A DNA stretch of 64,000 bases from Acidithiobacillus ferridurans (GTDB taxonomy: Bacteria; Pseudomonadota; Gammaproteobacteria; Acidithiobacillales; Acidithiobacillaceae). A program made the translations under genes and the position numbers. Below the pieces are notes generated by a model. The model had not been told where the DNA came from. It made no database searches and saw only the letters and a list, made by a program, of their open reading frames with translations. The stretch spans positions 2,857,400-2,921,399 of the forward strand of contig NZ_AP018795.1 in the NCBI RefSeq assembly GCF_003966655.1, in the 5' to 3' direction. Positions within the stretch are counted from its first letter, which is position 1, and every line of letters begins with the position of its first letter. Positions 48,513 through 57,877 of the stretch are shown piece by piece.

Positions 48513-49706
48513 TCAGCCCCGCTCAGGAGCCGGGCTGAGGCCAACCGCCGCCGCAATCCGGCGGGCGCGCTCCCTGGCTTCCTCCACATTGTCGGCGCAT
48601 GCAATGCCTACCCCGAGGCGCCTGAGTTTGCTGGCCGTCGGCTTTCCGAAAAGCCGCAGATCGCTTTCCGGCACCGCCAGCGCGGCCTCCAGCCCCGAAT
48701 ACACAGGCCCCCAACCAAGCCCCTTGCCGCGCACTACCGCCGACGCGGCCGGGCGCCGGAAACCCGGTTCCACCGGCAAACCCAGAATGGCGCGCAGGTG
48801 TAAGTCGAACTCACTTTGACGTTGACTGGCCAGGGTCACCAGACCCGTATCATGGGGACGCGGCGAGAGTTCGCTGAAGATGACCTCCGTGCCACGCACA
48901 AAAAACTCCACCCCATACAGTCCCCGTCCGCCCAGATTGTCGGTCACTCGTTGCGCCATCTTTTCTGCCTCCCGCAACGCGGTATCGCTCATTGGCTGCG
49001 GTTGCCAGGATTCCACATAATCACCGGCCTCCTGACGATGCCCCACGGGCGCGCAAAATATTGTCCCGAAGGCCGAACGCACGGTCAGCAGGGTAATCTC
49101 GAAGTCGAAATCCACAAAGCCCTCGACGATGATCCGCTGACCGCCCACCCGACCCGCCGTCTGCGCCTCCTGCCAGGCCAGCGCCAGCTCCGCCGCGCCG
49201 CGCACCACGGACTGCCCCTTACCACTGGAGGACATGACCGGCTTGATCACACAGGGAAAACCCAACGCCGCCGCTGCGTCTTCCAGTTCCGCCAAGGTTC
49301 CGGCGAAACGGTACGGCGATGTCGGCAAGCCCAACTCTTCCGCAGCGAGGCGGCGGATGCCCTCGCGGTCCATGGTCAGCTGCACCGCGCGCGCCGAGGG
49401 CACCACCGTTGCCAGACCCGTCGCCTCGATCTCCGCCAGCGCCGATGTCGCGATGGCCTCTATTTCCGGCACCACATAGTGCGGGCGTTCGTGTTTGACA
49501 ACGGCCAGAATAGCCTCCGGGTCGGTCATATCCAGCACATGGGAACGATGGGCCACCTGCATGGCTGGCGCGTCGGCGTAGCGATCCACCGCGATGGTCT
49601 CTACCCCCAGCCGCTGCGCGGCGATGAGGAGTTCCTTGCCCAACTCGCCTGCACCGAGCATGAGCAGGCGGGTTGCGGAAGCGGAAAGTGGTGTGCCCAG
49701 TTGCAT
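48513..49706 (-). CDS. purT: Formate-dependent GAR transformylase
   Basis: ATP-grasp enzyme converting glycinamide ribonucleotide, formate and ATP to formyl-GAR in purine synthesis. 397 residues with [20 protein letters not shown] at the N-terminus, [10 protein letters not shown], the glycine loop [11 protein letters not shown] and [24 protein letters not shown] (metal ligands). Start at 49706 has AAGGAA seven bases upstream; a second ATG at 49721 is possible. Confidence 0.93.
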   Translation of the reverse strand: MQLGTPLSASATRLLMLGAGELGKELLIAAQRLGVETIAVDRYADAPAMQVAHRSHVLDMTDPEAILAVVKHERPHYVVPEIEAIATSALAEIEATGLATVVPSARAVQLTMDREGIRRLAAEELGLPTSPYRFAGTLAELEDAAAALGFPCVIKPVMSSSGKGQSVVRGAAELALAWQEAQTAGRVGGQRIIVEGFVDFDFEITLLTVRSAFGTIFCAPVGHRQEAGDYVESWQPQPMSDTALREAEKMAQRVTDNLGGRGLYGVEFFVRGTEVIFSELSPRPHDTGLVTLASQRQSEFDLHLRAILGLPVEPGFRRPAASAVVRGKGLGWGPVYSGLEAALAVPESDLRLFGKPTASKLRRLGVGIACADNVEEARERARRIAAAVGLSPAPERG

Positions 49707-49805
49707 GGAAATTTCCTTCATAACAGTGAAACGGCGACATAGGGGCTTAAGCAGCTATACTGATGTTAACATTTTCGGGCAAACGTGTACGCAAAGGAGC
49801 GGATT

Positions 49806-50725
49806 ATGGGCAATAAGGACATCGGGATGGTGGGCTTGGGCCGGATGGGCGCCAACATGGCACGGCGCCTACACCTGAAGGGCATGAAGGTCACCGCTTA
49901 CAACCGCCATACCGAAAAAGCCACGGAGCTGGCCAAAGAAACCGGAATGCGCGCCGCCAGCAGTCTGGAAGCCCTCGTTCAGGCGTTGCCTACCCCCGGG
50001 TCCTCTGGCTCATGCTTCCCGCCGGAGAGGTCACCCAGAGCCACATCGATTCCATTCTTCCCTTGCTGAGCAAAAATGACATACTGATCAACGGTGCCAA
50101 TGCCTTTTATGAGGACTCCATTGCCCAATCCCAAAAAGTGGAGGCGGCAGGGATACGTTACATAGACGCCGGTGTTTCCGGCGGTATCTGGGGTCTGCAG
50201 GAGGGTTATGCTCTGATGGTCGGCGGCAGCCGGGAAGCCGTAGCCCAGGTAACGCCTTTTCTGGAGGCGCTGGCGCCGGCCGCCGACAAAGGCTGGTTGC
50301 ACTGTGGACCCGTCGGCAGCGGTCACTTTGTCAAAATGGCCCATAATGGTATCGAATACGGCATGATGCAGGCCCTCGCCGAAGGCTTCGCCATTTTGCA
50401 GGGCAAAACCGAATTCGGGCTCGACCTCGCCAAGGTCGCCGAAATGTGGCGCTACGGCAGCGTCGTCCGCTCCTGGCTCCTCGACCTCACCGCCGACACC
50501 CTCACCAAAGATCAGGTGCTCGCCAGTATCGCGCCGATCGTGGCAGACTCCGGCGAAGGTCTGTGGACCGCGCAAACGGCCCTCGCACTGAAAATTCCCG
50601 CGCCGGTCATCACCCTCGCCCTGCAAATGCGCTGGGCTTCCCAGGGGCGCGACGACTACGCCGCCAGACTCCTGGCGATGATGCGCAACGAGTTCGGTGG
50701 TCACGCCGTGCAACAGGAGGCCTGA
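49806..50725 (+). pseudogene. gnd: 6-phosphogluconate dehydrogenase (short form), frameshifted as given
   Basis: Oxidative pentose phosphate enzyme. The first frame gives the Rossmann start MGNKDIGMVGLGRMGANMARRL to about residue 62, then shifts at the CCCCC run 49993-49997. The rest (LMLPAGEVTQSHID, DAGVSGGIWGLQEGYALMVGG, GHFVKMAHNGIEYGMMQA with the catalytic Lys) runs to 50725. One more C restores a ~306-residue enzyme of the short class. AAGGAG precedes the start. zwf begins at the next base, so the pair is one operon. Loss of a central enzyme right before an intact zwf makes an undercall likely. Confidence 0.88.
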
Positions 50726-52189
50726 ATGAGCGATTGTAATTGTCAGTTTGTCATTTTCGGGGCGACCGGGGATCTGGCCTGCAAAAAACTCCTCCCCGCA
50801 CTGTATCACCTGCATTGTGCAGGAAGAATGCCCGACGAACTGCGCATTCTCGCGTTTGGCCGACGCCCATGGGATGAAAAGGGCTGGCAGGGTTTCCTGC
50901 ATGAACAACTGGAAACCTATGCCAGCAATTATCAGGCCGATCACTTTGCCGATTTCTGCAAACATTTTGAATATGTGCGCGGGGAAATCCATGAGCCGGA
51001 ATCTTTTAGCAGACTCCGCGCCCTGCTGACCCCGGAAGGGGCCGAAAAACCGGCAGGCACCATTTTTTATCTGGCCATTCGTCCCACCGATTTTATTCCG
51101 GTAGTACAACGTCTTTCCAGCGCCGGATTCAATCAGGAAGGTGACTACCGCATCGTCATTGAGAAACCCTTCGGGGATGATCTGGAAAGTGCCATGCAAC
51201 TCAATGAGCAACTGCATAACCACTTCCGTGAAGACCAGATTTATCGTATCGATCACTATCTTGGCAAGGAAATCGTCCAGAATCTGCTGGTGTTTCGTTT
51301 CGCCAATCTCGCGATCGAGGCGATATGGAACCGTAATTACATCGACCACGTCCAGATTACCGTGGCCGAAGATATGGGCATTGAAAACCGGGCCGGATAC
51401 TATGATCAGGCGGGTGCCCTGCGGGACATGCTGCAAAACCACCTGATGCAGATTCTTACGCTGATCGCCATGGAACCACCGCCCTCCCTGGAGGCGGACG
51501 CCCTGCGCGACGAAAAGGTCAAAGTCCTGCGCTCCATCCGCCCTATTCCCAAATCGGCCGTCACCGCCTATGCCATGCGCGCGCAGTATGGTCCCGGCGT
51601 TGTTCATGATAAGCACGTTCCCGGTTACCAGGACGAGGCGGGTGTCGAGGTCAATTCGGTCACCGAAACCTATGTCGCCGCCAAATTTTACGTCGACAAC
51701 TGGCGCTGGCGGGGGGTGCCATTTTATCTGCGTACCGGCAAGCGCCTCGCCGATAAAACCTCCAGTGTCGCCATCCGCTTCCGACATACACCGCAACAAC
51801 TGTTCCGCGAAACCAGCATCGAACGCATCGAACCTAACTGGATATTGCTTTCCCTGGAACCGGAGAGCCTTAAAATCGAGATACAGATCAAGGAACCGGG
51901 TCTGGAAATGCGTGTTCGCCCCGTGCAGCTCAACGCCTCCTACCGCAAAGACGGCGAACAGGAGTTGGATGCCTATGAGGCCCTGCTGCTGGACGTGATG
52001 GAGGGCGACAAAGCCTTGTTCATCCGCTTCGACGAGGTGGAGTGGGCATGGCGCGTCGTTGATCCCATCATCAAATCCTGGGGACGGGAAACCGACTACA
52101 TCCTCACCTACCCGGCAGGTTCATGGGGACCGGACGAGGCCACCCGGATCATGGACAAGGAAGACCACTACTGGCGCAATCAAATCTGA
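50726..52189 (+). CDS. zwf: Glucose-6-phosphate 1-dehydrogenase
   Basis: 487 residues oxidising glucose 6-phosphate with NADP. FGATGDLACKKLLPALYHL is the nucleotide-binding start, RIDHYLGKEIVQN the active-site signature, and PFYLRTGKRLADK the substrate-binding block. Full length. The ATG abuts the gnd stop codon, so the two are translationally coupled. Confidence 0.96.
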   Translation: MSDCNCQFVIFGATGDLACKKLLPALYHLHCAGRMPDELRILAFGRRPWDEKGWQGFLHEQLETYASNYQADHFADFCKHFEYVRGEIHEPESFSRLRALLTPEGAEKPAGTIFYLAIRPTDFIPVVQRLSSAGFNQEGDYRIVIEKPFGDDLESAMQLNEQLHNHFREDQIYRIDHYLGKEIVQNLLVFRFANLAIEAIWNRNYIDHVQITVAEDMGIENRAGYYDQAGALRDMLQNHLMQILTLIAMEPPPSLEADALRDEKVKVLRSIRPIPKSAVTAYAMRAQYGPGVVHDKHVPGYQDEAGVEVNSVTETYVAAKFYVDNWRWRGVPFYLRTGKRLADKTSSVAIRFRHTPQQLFRETSIERIEPNWILLSLEPESLKIEIQIKEPGLEMRVRPVQLNASYRKDGEQELDAYEALLLDVMEGDKALFIRFDEVEWAWRVVDPIIKSWGRETDYILTYPAGSWGPDEATRIMDKEDHYWRNQI

Positions 52190-52456
52190 GGAAAGATACG
52201 GCGGAGGCCTACCCTCCGTCGAAGCTGGCCGATGTCGTCCATTGTGAACAGCAAAAATGCCTTAAAACTCAACGGCGCCGAGACATGCCGCCAAAAAGCG
52301 TAGCCAACGGTCTACAATGGCGCCCTGCACCACGGCATCACAGGCGAGTGCATATTTACAAGTTATATAAACAATTCAGATGGCTATCATAATATGGCAC
52401 GAGTTATGCTTATAACTCCGGGCACCCTTCGTATTCTGACGGTAAGGAGTCTGACC

Positions 52457-52750
52457 ATGCATAAGCCCATTATTCCCGAGCGTAAGATCGAGCACCTTTC
52501 CGAAGTGATCAAGGCCATGTCCCACCCCTTGCGTTACAAGATCATCTGTCTGCTGGGACGCGGTGAGATGAGTATGCAGAGCCTCGTGAAAGCCATCAAC
52601 ACCAGCCATAGCAACGCCTCGCAGCATCTTGCCCTGTTGCAGGACAGTGGGTTGGTGCTGATGCGGCGGGTGGCCAGTCGCGTCTACTTTCGCATCCGCG
52701 ATCAACGCACACTGAGCCTACTGGCCATGAGCCACCACGTTCTCACCTGA
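52457..52750 (+). CDS. ArsR-family transcriptional regulator
   Basis: 97-residue winged helix protein: KAMSHPLRYKIICLLGRGEM, then SLVKAINTSHSNASQHLALLQDSGLVLMRRVASRVYFRI. Only one cysteine, outside the usual metal-binding positions, so a metal sensor is not evident; it may sense sulfur species or act without ligand. AAGGAG nine bases upstream of ATG 52457. Convergent with dusA, 2 bp apart. Confidence 0.85.
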   Translation: MHKPIIPERKIEHLSEVIKAMSHPLRYKIICLLGRGEMSMQSLVKAINTSHSNASQHLALLQDSGLVLMRRVASRVYFRIRDQRTLSLLAMSHHVLT

Positions 52751-52752
52751 CT

Positions 52753-53733
52753 TCAATCCAGCAATGACATGCCGCGCCGCAGGAACTTTGCGGCGCTCTC
52801 ACCGGGTTCCGCTGTACCTAGAAAGCGGCGCCAAACTGCCGCACCGCTTTGCCCAAAGCGCAGTCCGTGTAGATGACGACTCAGGCGCGGCGCAGGCAAC
52901 CCCTCTCCCCATCGTTCTGCATAGGCTATCAGGCCGGAAAGGATCACTTCTGGTTCCGGCAACGTTTTCCTGCGCCCCAGGGCACGTTCAATTTCTGCCA
53001 GCAGCAGGGGATGATGATAAGCGGCGCGCCCAAGCATTACTCCATCCGCTGCGGAAAACTGTGCGGTCACCGCCGCCAGGTCGTGGAAGCCCCCGTTGAT
53101 CTCGATGGTCAGATGCGGCAGATCTTTTTTTAACTGATGCACCCAATCCCAGCGCAAAGGCGGCACATCACGGTTTTTCGCGGGACTCAGACCCTTGAGC
53201 CAAGCATTACGCGCATGCACGATGAAATGTCGGCATCCCGCCGTTGCGACGGTTTCCACGAAGGCACGCAGCGCCACGTAGTCCTCCTCACGGTCGAGAC
53301 CGAGGCGGTGTTTCACGCTGACGGGTAGACCGCTTTCGCCCATCGCCGCCACCAGTTCGGCGACCAGATCGGGCGTCGTCATCAGACAGGCCCCGAAACT
53401 GCCCTTCTGCACCCGCGGCGACGGGCAACCCACGTTCAGGTTGAGACCGTCATAACCATAGGCACGCGCCATCCCTGCGGCGGCACGCATTGCTTGGGGA
53501 TCGTCACCGCCCAATTGCAAAATCAAGGGATGCTCCGCCCCCGAGAACTCGAGAAAGCGCTCCGGATCACGGCCCAGCAACAGCGTGCTGGTAGTGACCA
53601 TCTCGGTATACAGTACGCAGGAGGGGCATACCAAACGCAGAAAATACCGGCAGTGGCGGTCGGTCCAGTCGAGCATGGGGGCAACCGATAGTATCTTATC
53701 ACTTGATTTCACTGTATTTTCATTGCTATTCAT
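52753..53733 (-). CDS. dusA: tRNA-dihydrouridine synthase A
   Basis: FMN enzyme reducing uridines of the tRNA D-loop. 326 residues with VAPMLDWTDRHCRYFLRLV at the N-terminus, LNLNVGCPSPRVQKGSFGACLM (catalytic Cys region) and EINGGF/GVMLGRAAYHHP for FMN phosphate. The 5' end lies 12 bp from the frame of a tyrosine integrase. dusA is a known integration target for a dedicated integrase family, so the first ~20 codons may have been supplied by the inserted element (inference). Confidence 0.94.
   Translation of the reverse strand: MNSNENTVKSSDKILSVAPMLDWTDRHCRYFLRLVCPSCVLYTEMVTTSTLLLGRDPERFLEFSGAEHPLILQLGGDDPQAMRAAAGMARAYGYDGLNLNVGCPSPRVQKGSFGACLMTTPDLVAELVAAMGESGLPVSVKHRLGLDREEDYVALRAFVETVATAGCRHFIVHARNAWLKGLSPAKNRDVPPLRWDWVHQLKKDLPHLTIEINGGFHDLAAVTAQFSAADGVMLGRAAYHHPLLLAEIERALGRRKTLPEPEVILSGLIAYAERWGEGLPAPRLSRHLHGLRFGQSGAAVWRRFLGTAEPGESAAKFLRRGMSLLD
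53640..53690. other. Probable attachment site within the dusA 5' end
   Basis: Codons for APMLDWTDRHCRYF lie here, the conserved dusA segment reported as target of dusA-associated integrases. The integrase gene starts about 60-150 bp further right and the conjugation genes follow. The exact crossover cannot be placed without the other end of the element. Confidence 0.45.
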
Positions 53734-53844
53734 GGGGTTGCCTCATTGTTCGACGGCCTGAATTATGCCGTATTTAGCCGCAAAAACTTGTATTTTACCG
53801 TATCCAGTGTTACAAGAGTGCAACATGAAGCCGTTTTCCCGTCC

Positions 53845-54993
53845 ATGTTGCACCGGAGCACCGAGTTGGCCACTATTGTCTCACGAAAACAGAAGGATGG
53901 TACCCTTCGCCATACCGCAACGATTCGCCTCAAGCGCAATGGGGAAGTCTTCCATTGTGAGAGCCGGACGTTCCACAAGAAAGCGACCGCCAAAGCCTGG
54001 GCATTAGAACGCGAACAGGCGCTACGTGAAAACCCCAAAGAGGCTGTGCGTACCTCATCGGCGTTGCCCATCGGCAAGATGATCGATCGTTACATTGAGG
54101 AAAAGCAAGCGGTCGAGCCGCTAGGTCGTAGCAAGTTGCAGCACCTGCTCCTATTGCGGAGACTGCCCATCGCGGAATGTATGGCATCCGAAGTTGATGC
54201 GCCGCGCCTGATCTCCCACATTCGTAGTCGCCGCGTGTCCGGAACAGGGCCATCCACCGTGCTCAACGATCTGATCTGGTTGCGGGTAATCTATCGCTAT
54301 GCACGCGCGGCATGGGGCATCCCTCTGTCCATGGAAGCCATCGGTGACGCGACGGAGCTTTGCCGGGCCGAGCGCCTGGTAGCTAGATCACGGAAGAGAA
54401 AGCGACGGCTCAAACGGGAAGAGATAGAGAGAATCTGCGAGCGATTTTTATCACTGGGCCACCGGAAATCCTCGCCACCCATGTATCTCATTTTCTGGTT
54501 CGCCATCTATTCATGCCGCCGGCAATCGGAAATCATGTCCATGCGACTTTCGGACTACGATCAGGACCGTGGAATCTGGCTTGTGCGCAACATCAAAAAC
54601 CCTGGCGGATCGCAGGGGAACCATCAATGGATGCACATTACGGATGCCCTTCTGCCCGTCATTAACGCAACGATAGAGGACGCTGATCTGGTGGCACGCC
54701 GAAAAACGATGCAGGATGACCGCCTGTTTCCGTTTGATCCAAAAACCATCGGGTCTTACTGGACGCGGCACATGCAAATCCTGGGAATCGAAGATCTGCA
54801 TTTTCATGATTTGCGGCACGAGGGTTGTTCACGGTTGGCGGAAGATGGGCTGAGCATCCCGGATATTCAGCGTGTCAGCCTGCATGAGTCATGGAGTAGC
54901 CTGCAAATCTATGTGAACAGGGATGCACGCAGTCAATCGCTTACACGCGCCGAATTTGCGCTTGCAGATGCAAGACGTCATGAATCAGTATAG
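53845..54993 (+). CDS. int: Tyrosine-type integrase of the dusA-inserted element
   Basis: Site-specific recombinase of 382 residues from ATG 53845 (the frame is open from a TTG at 53746). N-terminal arm- and core-binding domains span about 1-190. The catalytic domain has the first Arg in SCRRQSEIMSMRLSDYD, the HxxR box in HFHDLRHEGCSRLAEDG and a terminal SLHESWSSLQIYVN with the nucleophilic Tyr. An inverted repeat CTTGTA/TACAAG at 53787-53816 lies in its promoter region. Adjacent to dusA, consistent with integration there. Confidence 0.85.
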   Translation: MLHRSTELATIVSRKQKDGTLRHTATIRLKRNGEVFHCESRTFHKKATAKAWALEREQALRENPKEAVRTSSALPIGKMIDRYIEEKQAVEPLGRSKLQHLLLLRRLPIAECMASEVDAPRLISHIRSRRVSGTGPSTVLNDLIWLRVIYRYARAAWGIPLSMEAIGDATELCRAERLVARSRKRKRRLKREEIERICERFLSLGHRKSSPPMYLIFWFAIYSCRRQSEIMSMRLSDYDQDRGIWLVRNIKNPGGSQGNHQWMHITDALLPVINATIEDADLVARRKTMQDDRLFPFDPKTIGSYWTRHMQILGIEDLHFHDLRHEGCSRLAEDGLSIPDIQRVSLHESWSSLQIYVNRDARSQSLTRAEFALADARRHESV

Positions 54994-55060
54994 GGCCAGC
55001 GGGAATTATGGCATAATCACAAGCCTTGCAAATTGATGCGTTGCACCAAGACGCGGCTAT

Positions 55061-55309
55061 ATGGGGGAATCTAAAACAATGCTCACCAGTCAACCTCGTG
55101 ATGAGGCGTTCCTGTCATCACCGGCCTTTACGAAAGCGCTGGCTAATGACGATGGTCGCGCCGCCAAAGCACATCTGGCGGCAGGTCGCCCCATCTACTA
55201 CGGGGATGAACGTCATCCTGGCAAGATCATTAAGGAATTTCCAGACGGTCGCCGGCAACTCATTACCATCAGCCGCACCCGCCAGGAAGCATTCATTCGA
55301 GAACTGTAA
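55061..55309 (+). CDS. Small protein, likely antitoxin partner of a zeta-type toxin
   Basis: 82 residues (or 76 from ATG 55079). The block AAKAHLAAGRPIYYGD, then KIIKEFPDGRRQLITI, resembles small proteins that precede zeta-toxin/UDP-GlcNAc-kinase genes. The following toxin gene is broken, so this may be a solitary antitoxin. Family recognition is from memory and should be checked by profile search. Confidence 0.55.
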   Translation: MGESKTMLTSQPRDEAFLSSPAFTKALANDDGRAAKAHLAAGRPIYYGDERHPGKIIKEFPDGRRQLITISRTRQEAFIREL

Positions 55310-55492
55310 GACTACCTTAGCTAACAAATGGCGGCTGCCTCTATCCCTGTTGTCTCCCCGGATTCAATTTCTGCCGACCATGGCCTCAGCCCGATTCAGG
55401 CTGGCAGAGCTGCCATCCGCGAACAGGAGCGACTGCTTTCGACCAAGGCCAGCTTTGCCGTTGATACAACGCTATCCGGGAACAGGGAAATT
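55309..55492 (+). pseudogene. Zeta-toxin family kinase, degraded
   Basis: TTLANKW (end of the Walker A helix) is readable in one frame at about 55311-55335. The peptide ASIPVVSPDSISADHGLSPI, then AGRAAIREQERLLSTKASFAVDTTLSGNRE, follows in another frame (55328-55492) and matches the middle of zeta-like kinases. The glycine loop before it and everything after TTLSGN are gone; the frame then runs into the trbI 3' end. The toxin cannot be active. Confidence 0.65.
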
Positions 55493-55507
55493 GAAGGGAT
55501 ACCAACA

Positions 55508-56938
55508 TCATCCAATGCCCCCTTCCCGCGAGTGATAGACCGGAAGGATCATGGTCTTGCTGACCATCACGTTGAAGAGGTAGCCGGGATGAATCTTGAT
55601 GGTGGGTGCCAGAGACAGATTCTTCTGAAGAATACCCGCCCCCACACTGTCCATTTCCTGCGCTACAGCACCCGTCGCTGTTTGCCCGGCACTCGGGTTG
55701 GTGAAACTGCTGGACTGCTGGGGTTGCGCCAACTGCGCGCCGGCACCGATGATGGATATCAGGAAGGCTGAGCCAAAAATACGGAAGTAATGGTTATCCG
55801 TGATTTCGCTGAACCCTGCCCGTCCCAGACCATCTGTGCCACTCATCCCTTCAAGGTCCACCGTCTCACCGTTCGGGTAAATGACGCGACTCCAGGCCAC
55901 CAGCACGCGGTTCTGACCATATTGAACGCCGCTGTCATAGACACCAATGAGCTTGCTGCCCTGGGGAATAACCACCTCGCCGGGATTCAGGCTGTTGTAG
56001 ACGTTCTGGCGGACCTGTGCCGTGATCTCGCCTGGCAACTGACTGTTAATGCCGGTCACCATCACCGCCGGGATCACGCTACCACCGAAGAGCTCGCTGC
56101 GGCTGCGCGGACGATGCAGATGGGCATTCAGATAGCCAGAGGCTTTTTTGTCCTGTGCCGACGCAAAGTTTGTGTTGGCTTTCGCGCCATTCTGGGTTGA
56201 TCCGGCACCTCCATTTACGCCGGTCGCGCCCTGCAAGCCCATGGCGGCCAGTTTCTTTTTCAGCGCATCCACGGCTTCCGTCCCGCTGCTACCCCCCTGC
56301 CCGGCCGCGGCTTGCGCACCTGCACTCCCGCCGGTGCTGGAACCACCACCAGACTGCCAGGCGGAGGTGTTCACCAGTGCGGATTGCCCCGCCAGATACT
56401 GGCCTTCGAGATCCTTGTAGTGCTGGGTCGTCAGCCAGAGGTGATACTTCTGTACTGGCGTAAGCGGTGCTTTTTTGGGTGTCAGCCCCTGTGCCGCACG
56501 CGTTGTCAGGGTGGATGACGGATGTGCGCTGGCTTTCGTAGATAATGTCGCCGCTACAGCCGAGGACAATGACGGCGGACGGATGGGATGTGCGGGAACG
56601 TGTGGTGCGTCTCCCGCTCCTGCCAGTTGGGGGGTGTTATCCGCAGTACCTTTGCCGGGATGCACACCCGCAAGCATCACCCCGACAATAACCAGCGCGG
56701 GGATGGTAACGCAAGCCACTACAATGATTTTCTTGCCGTTTTTGCTGAGACTCCGACCGCCTTTGACCTGTCCTTTGATATTGACAGTCGTTTTGCCATT
56801 GCTCAGCTTGCCGGGACCGTCAACGGTACCGCTGAACTCCGAATCAATGGATGGGGCAGGTTGTCCGGTAGTTGCCTTGAGCGGATCCGTCTCATCCGGC
56901 TGCGGATTGGCCCCCGTAGGGTTGTTAAGATCAAGCAT
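55508..56938 (-). CDS. trbI: Type IV secretion protein TrbI (VirB10 family)
   Basis: 476-residue core-complex protein spanning inner and outer membrane. Cytoplasmic N-terminus, single membrane helix at about 72-95 (KIIVVACVTIPALVIVGVML), a Pro/Ala/Gly-rich periplasmic stretch (about 100-260) and the VirB10 beta-barrel domain (about 290-470: NSQLPGEITAQVRQNVYNSL, VIPQGSKLIGVYDS, FSEITDNHYFRIFGSAF). Last gene of the trb set here; TrbH is absent between trbG and trbI. Confidence 0.9.
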   Translation of the reverse strand: MLDLNNPTGANPQPDETDPLKATTGQPAPSIDSEFSGTVDGPGKLSNGKTTVNIKGQVKGGRSLSKNGKKIIVVACVTIPALVIVGVMLAGVHPGKGTADNTPQLAGAGDAPHVPAHPIRPPSLSSAVAATLSTKASAHPSSTLTTRAAQGLTPKKAPLTPVQKYHLWLTTQHYKDLEGQYLAGQSALVNTSAWQSGGGSSTGGSAGAQAAAGQGGSSGTEAVDALKKKLAAMGLQGATGVNGGAGSTQNGAKANTNFASAQDKKASGYLNAHLHRPRSRSELFGGSVIPAVMVTGINSQLPGEITAQVRQNVYNSLNPGEVVIPQGSKLIGVYDSGVQYGQNRVLVAWSRVIYPNGETVDLEGMSGTDGLGRAGFSEITDNHYFRIFGSAFLISIIGAGAQLAQPQQSSSFTNPSAGQTATGAVAQEMDSVGAGILQKNLSLAPTIKIHPGYLFNVMVSKTMILPVYHSREGGIG

Positions 56939-56964
56939 GTTTTTCTCCTTTATGCCGCACGTGC

Positions 56965-57867
56965 TTACCAGAAGCTCGGCTGGCTGCCCGCATGGATGGT
57001 GACCACCTGCTTATGACTGCCCGTGCCGAGTAGCAGTTTTGCTTCGTGGAATAGCTGATCAATGACGTAGTAACCGCCGATCATCTGAAAGTTGGTAAGC
57101 TGCTCCTTCCCGTTTTCCATGACAAAAACCGCAGGGGCATTGTGATATTTGATGTTGGCTGGCATCTGTAAATAGACCTTGCCATCGGCTGAAAACACCC
57201 GTATCGGACGGAATTGATGGGGGCCGGTGACATAGTAGGCAAAGTCCAGGTTCGCGGGATTGATGTTGGGCAAGGTCATGGTCGATTTGCGCTGTGCCAT
57301 GGCTGCAGCCTGCTGCTGCATTTGCACGCCGACAACCGCCTTGTCCCATTCCTGCTGTGGGTTATAAAAACCAACCGTCGGGACATATTTACCTTTGTCG
57401 CTGACCAGCGTGAGATCGTAAATCTTGCCACTGGTGGATGCGATAACTAAGTTGGTGGTGATGCCCTTCTGCATGGGGCGCACCAGCACTACGGCCTGAT
57501 TGCCGAGCTGCAGGTTGGTCGATGTCCAGCGGATTTTATCGCCCAGTGCGGATCCCGCGATTTTCTCCCCGGGCAGGAGCTTGATGATGGTTGTGTGCAA
57601 CGGCGAACAAAGCACCGTCGGGGCACTTTGGCCATAGGGATACAGCACCTCACCGTTGTTGCCGGCGATGGCCGAAGCGGTACCGGTATCGTGCCATATC
57701 TGAGAGGCCTGCAGGATGGCCTGCTGCACGGTTTTCGTAGAGGCTGTGCCAGGCACCACGTCATGGGTCAGATTGTGATACAACTGGCCCGAGTTTCGAG
57801 GGGCGGCAAAAGCCAGCGTGCTGCTTACGAGTGTGAGAGTCGAAAATGCGATGACCAAATGTTTCAT
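56965..57867 (-). CDS. trbG: Type IV secretion protein TrbG (VirB9/CagX family)
   Basis: 300 residues with a signal peptide (1-21, AFA-AP). The CagX/VirB9 pattern is present: LYPYGQSAPTVLCSPLHTTIIKLLPGE in the N-terminal domain and the C-terminal DFAYYVTGPHQFRPIRVFSADGKVYLQMP domain that packs against TrbI in the outer-membrane complex. 26 bp upstream of trbI and 10 bp after trbF on the same strand. Confidence 0.9.
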   Translation of the reverse strand: MKHLVIAFSTLTLVSSTLAFAAPRNSGQLYHNLTHDVVPGTASTKTVQQAILQASQIWHDTGTASAIAGNNGEVLYPYGQSAPTVLCSPLHTTIIKLLPGEKIAGSALGDKIRWTSTNLQLGNQAVVLVRPMQKGITTNLVIASTSGKIYDLTLVSDKGKYVPTVGFYNPQQEWDKAVVGVQMQQQAAAMAQRKSTMTLPNINPANLDFAYYVTGPHQFRPIRVFSADGKVYLQMPANIKYHNAPAVFVMENGKEQLTNFQMIGGYYVIDQLFHEAKLLLGTGSHKQVVTIHAGSQPSFW

Positions 57868-57877
57868 GTGATGCTCC

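Noticed and set aside
49979..51799. 606-codon open frame on the minus strand over gnd-zwf
   Set aside because: Antisense to zwf, which has every family motif. The long frame is a by-product of the codon usage of zwf and gnd.
52195..52225. GC-rich hairpin CGGAGG/CCTCCG after zwf
   Set aside because: The stem is short and no T-run follows on either strand, so a terminator could not be supported.
55026..55535. 169-codon frame across the antitoxin-like gene and the zeta remnant
   Set aside because: Only the short TTLANKW stretch is meaningful; the rest is out of frame with the recognisable zeta and antitoxin peptides.
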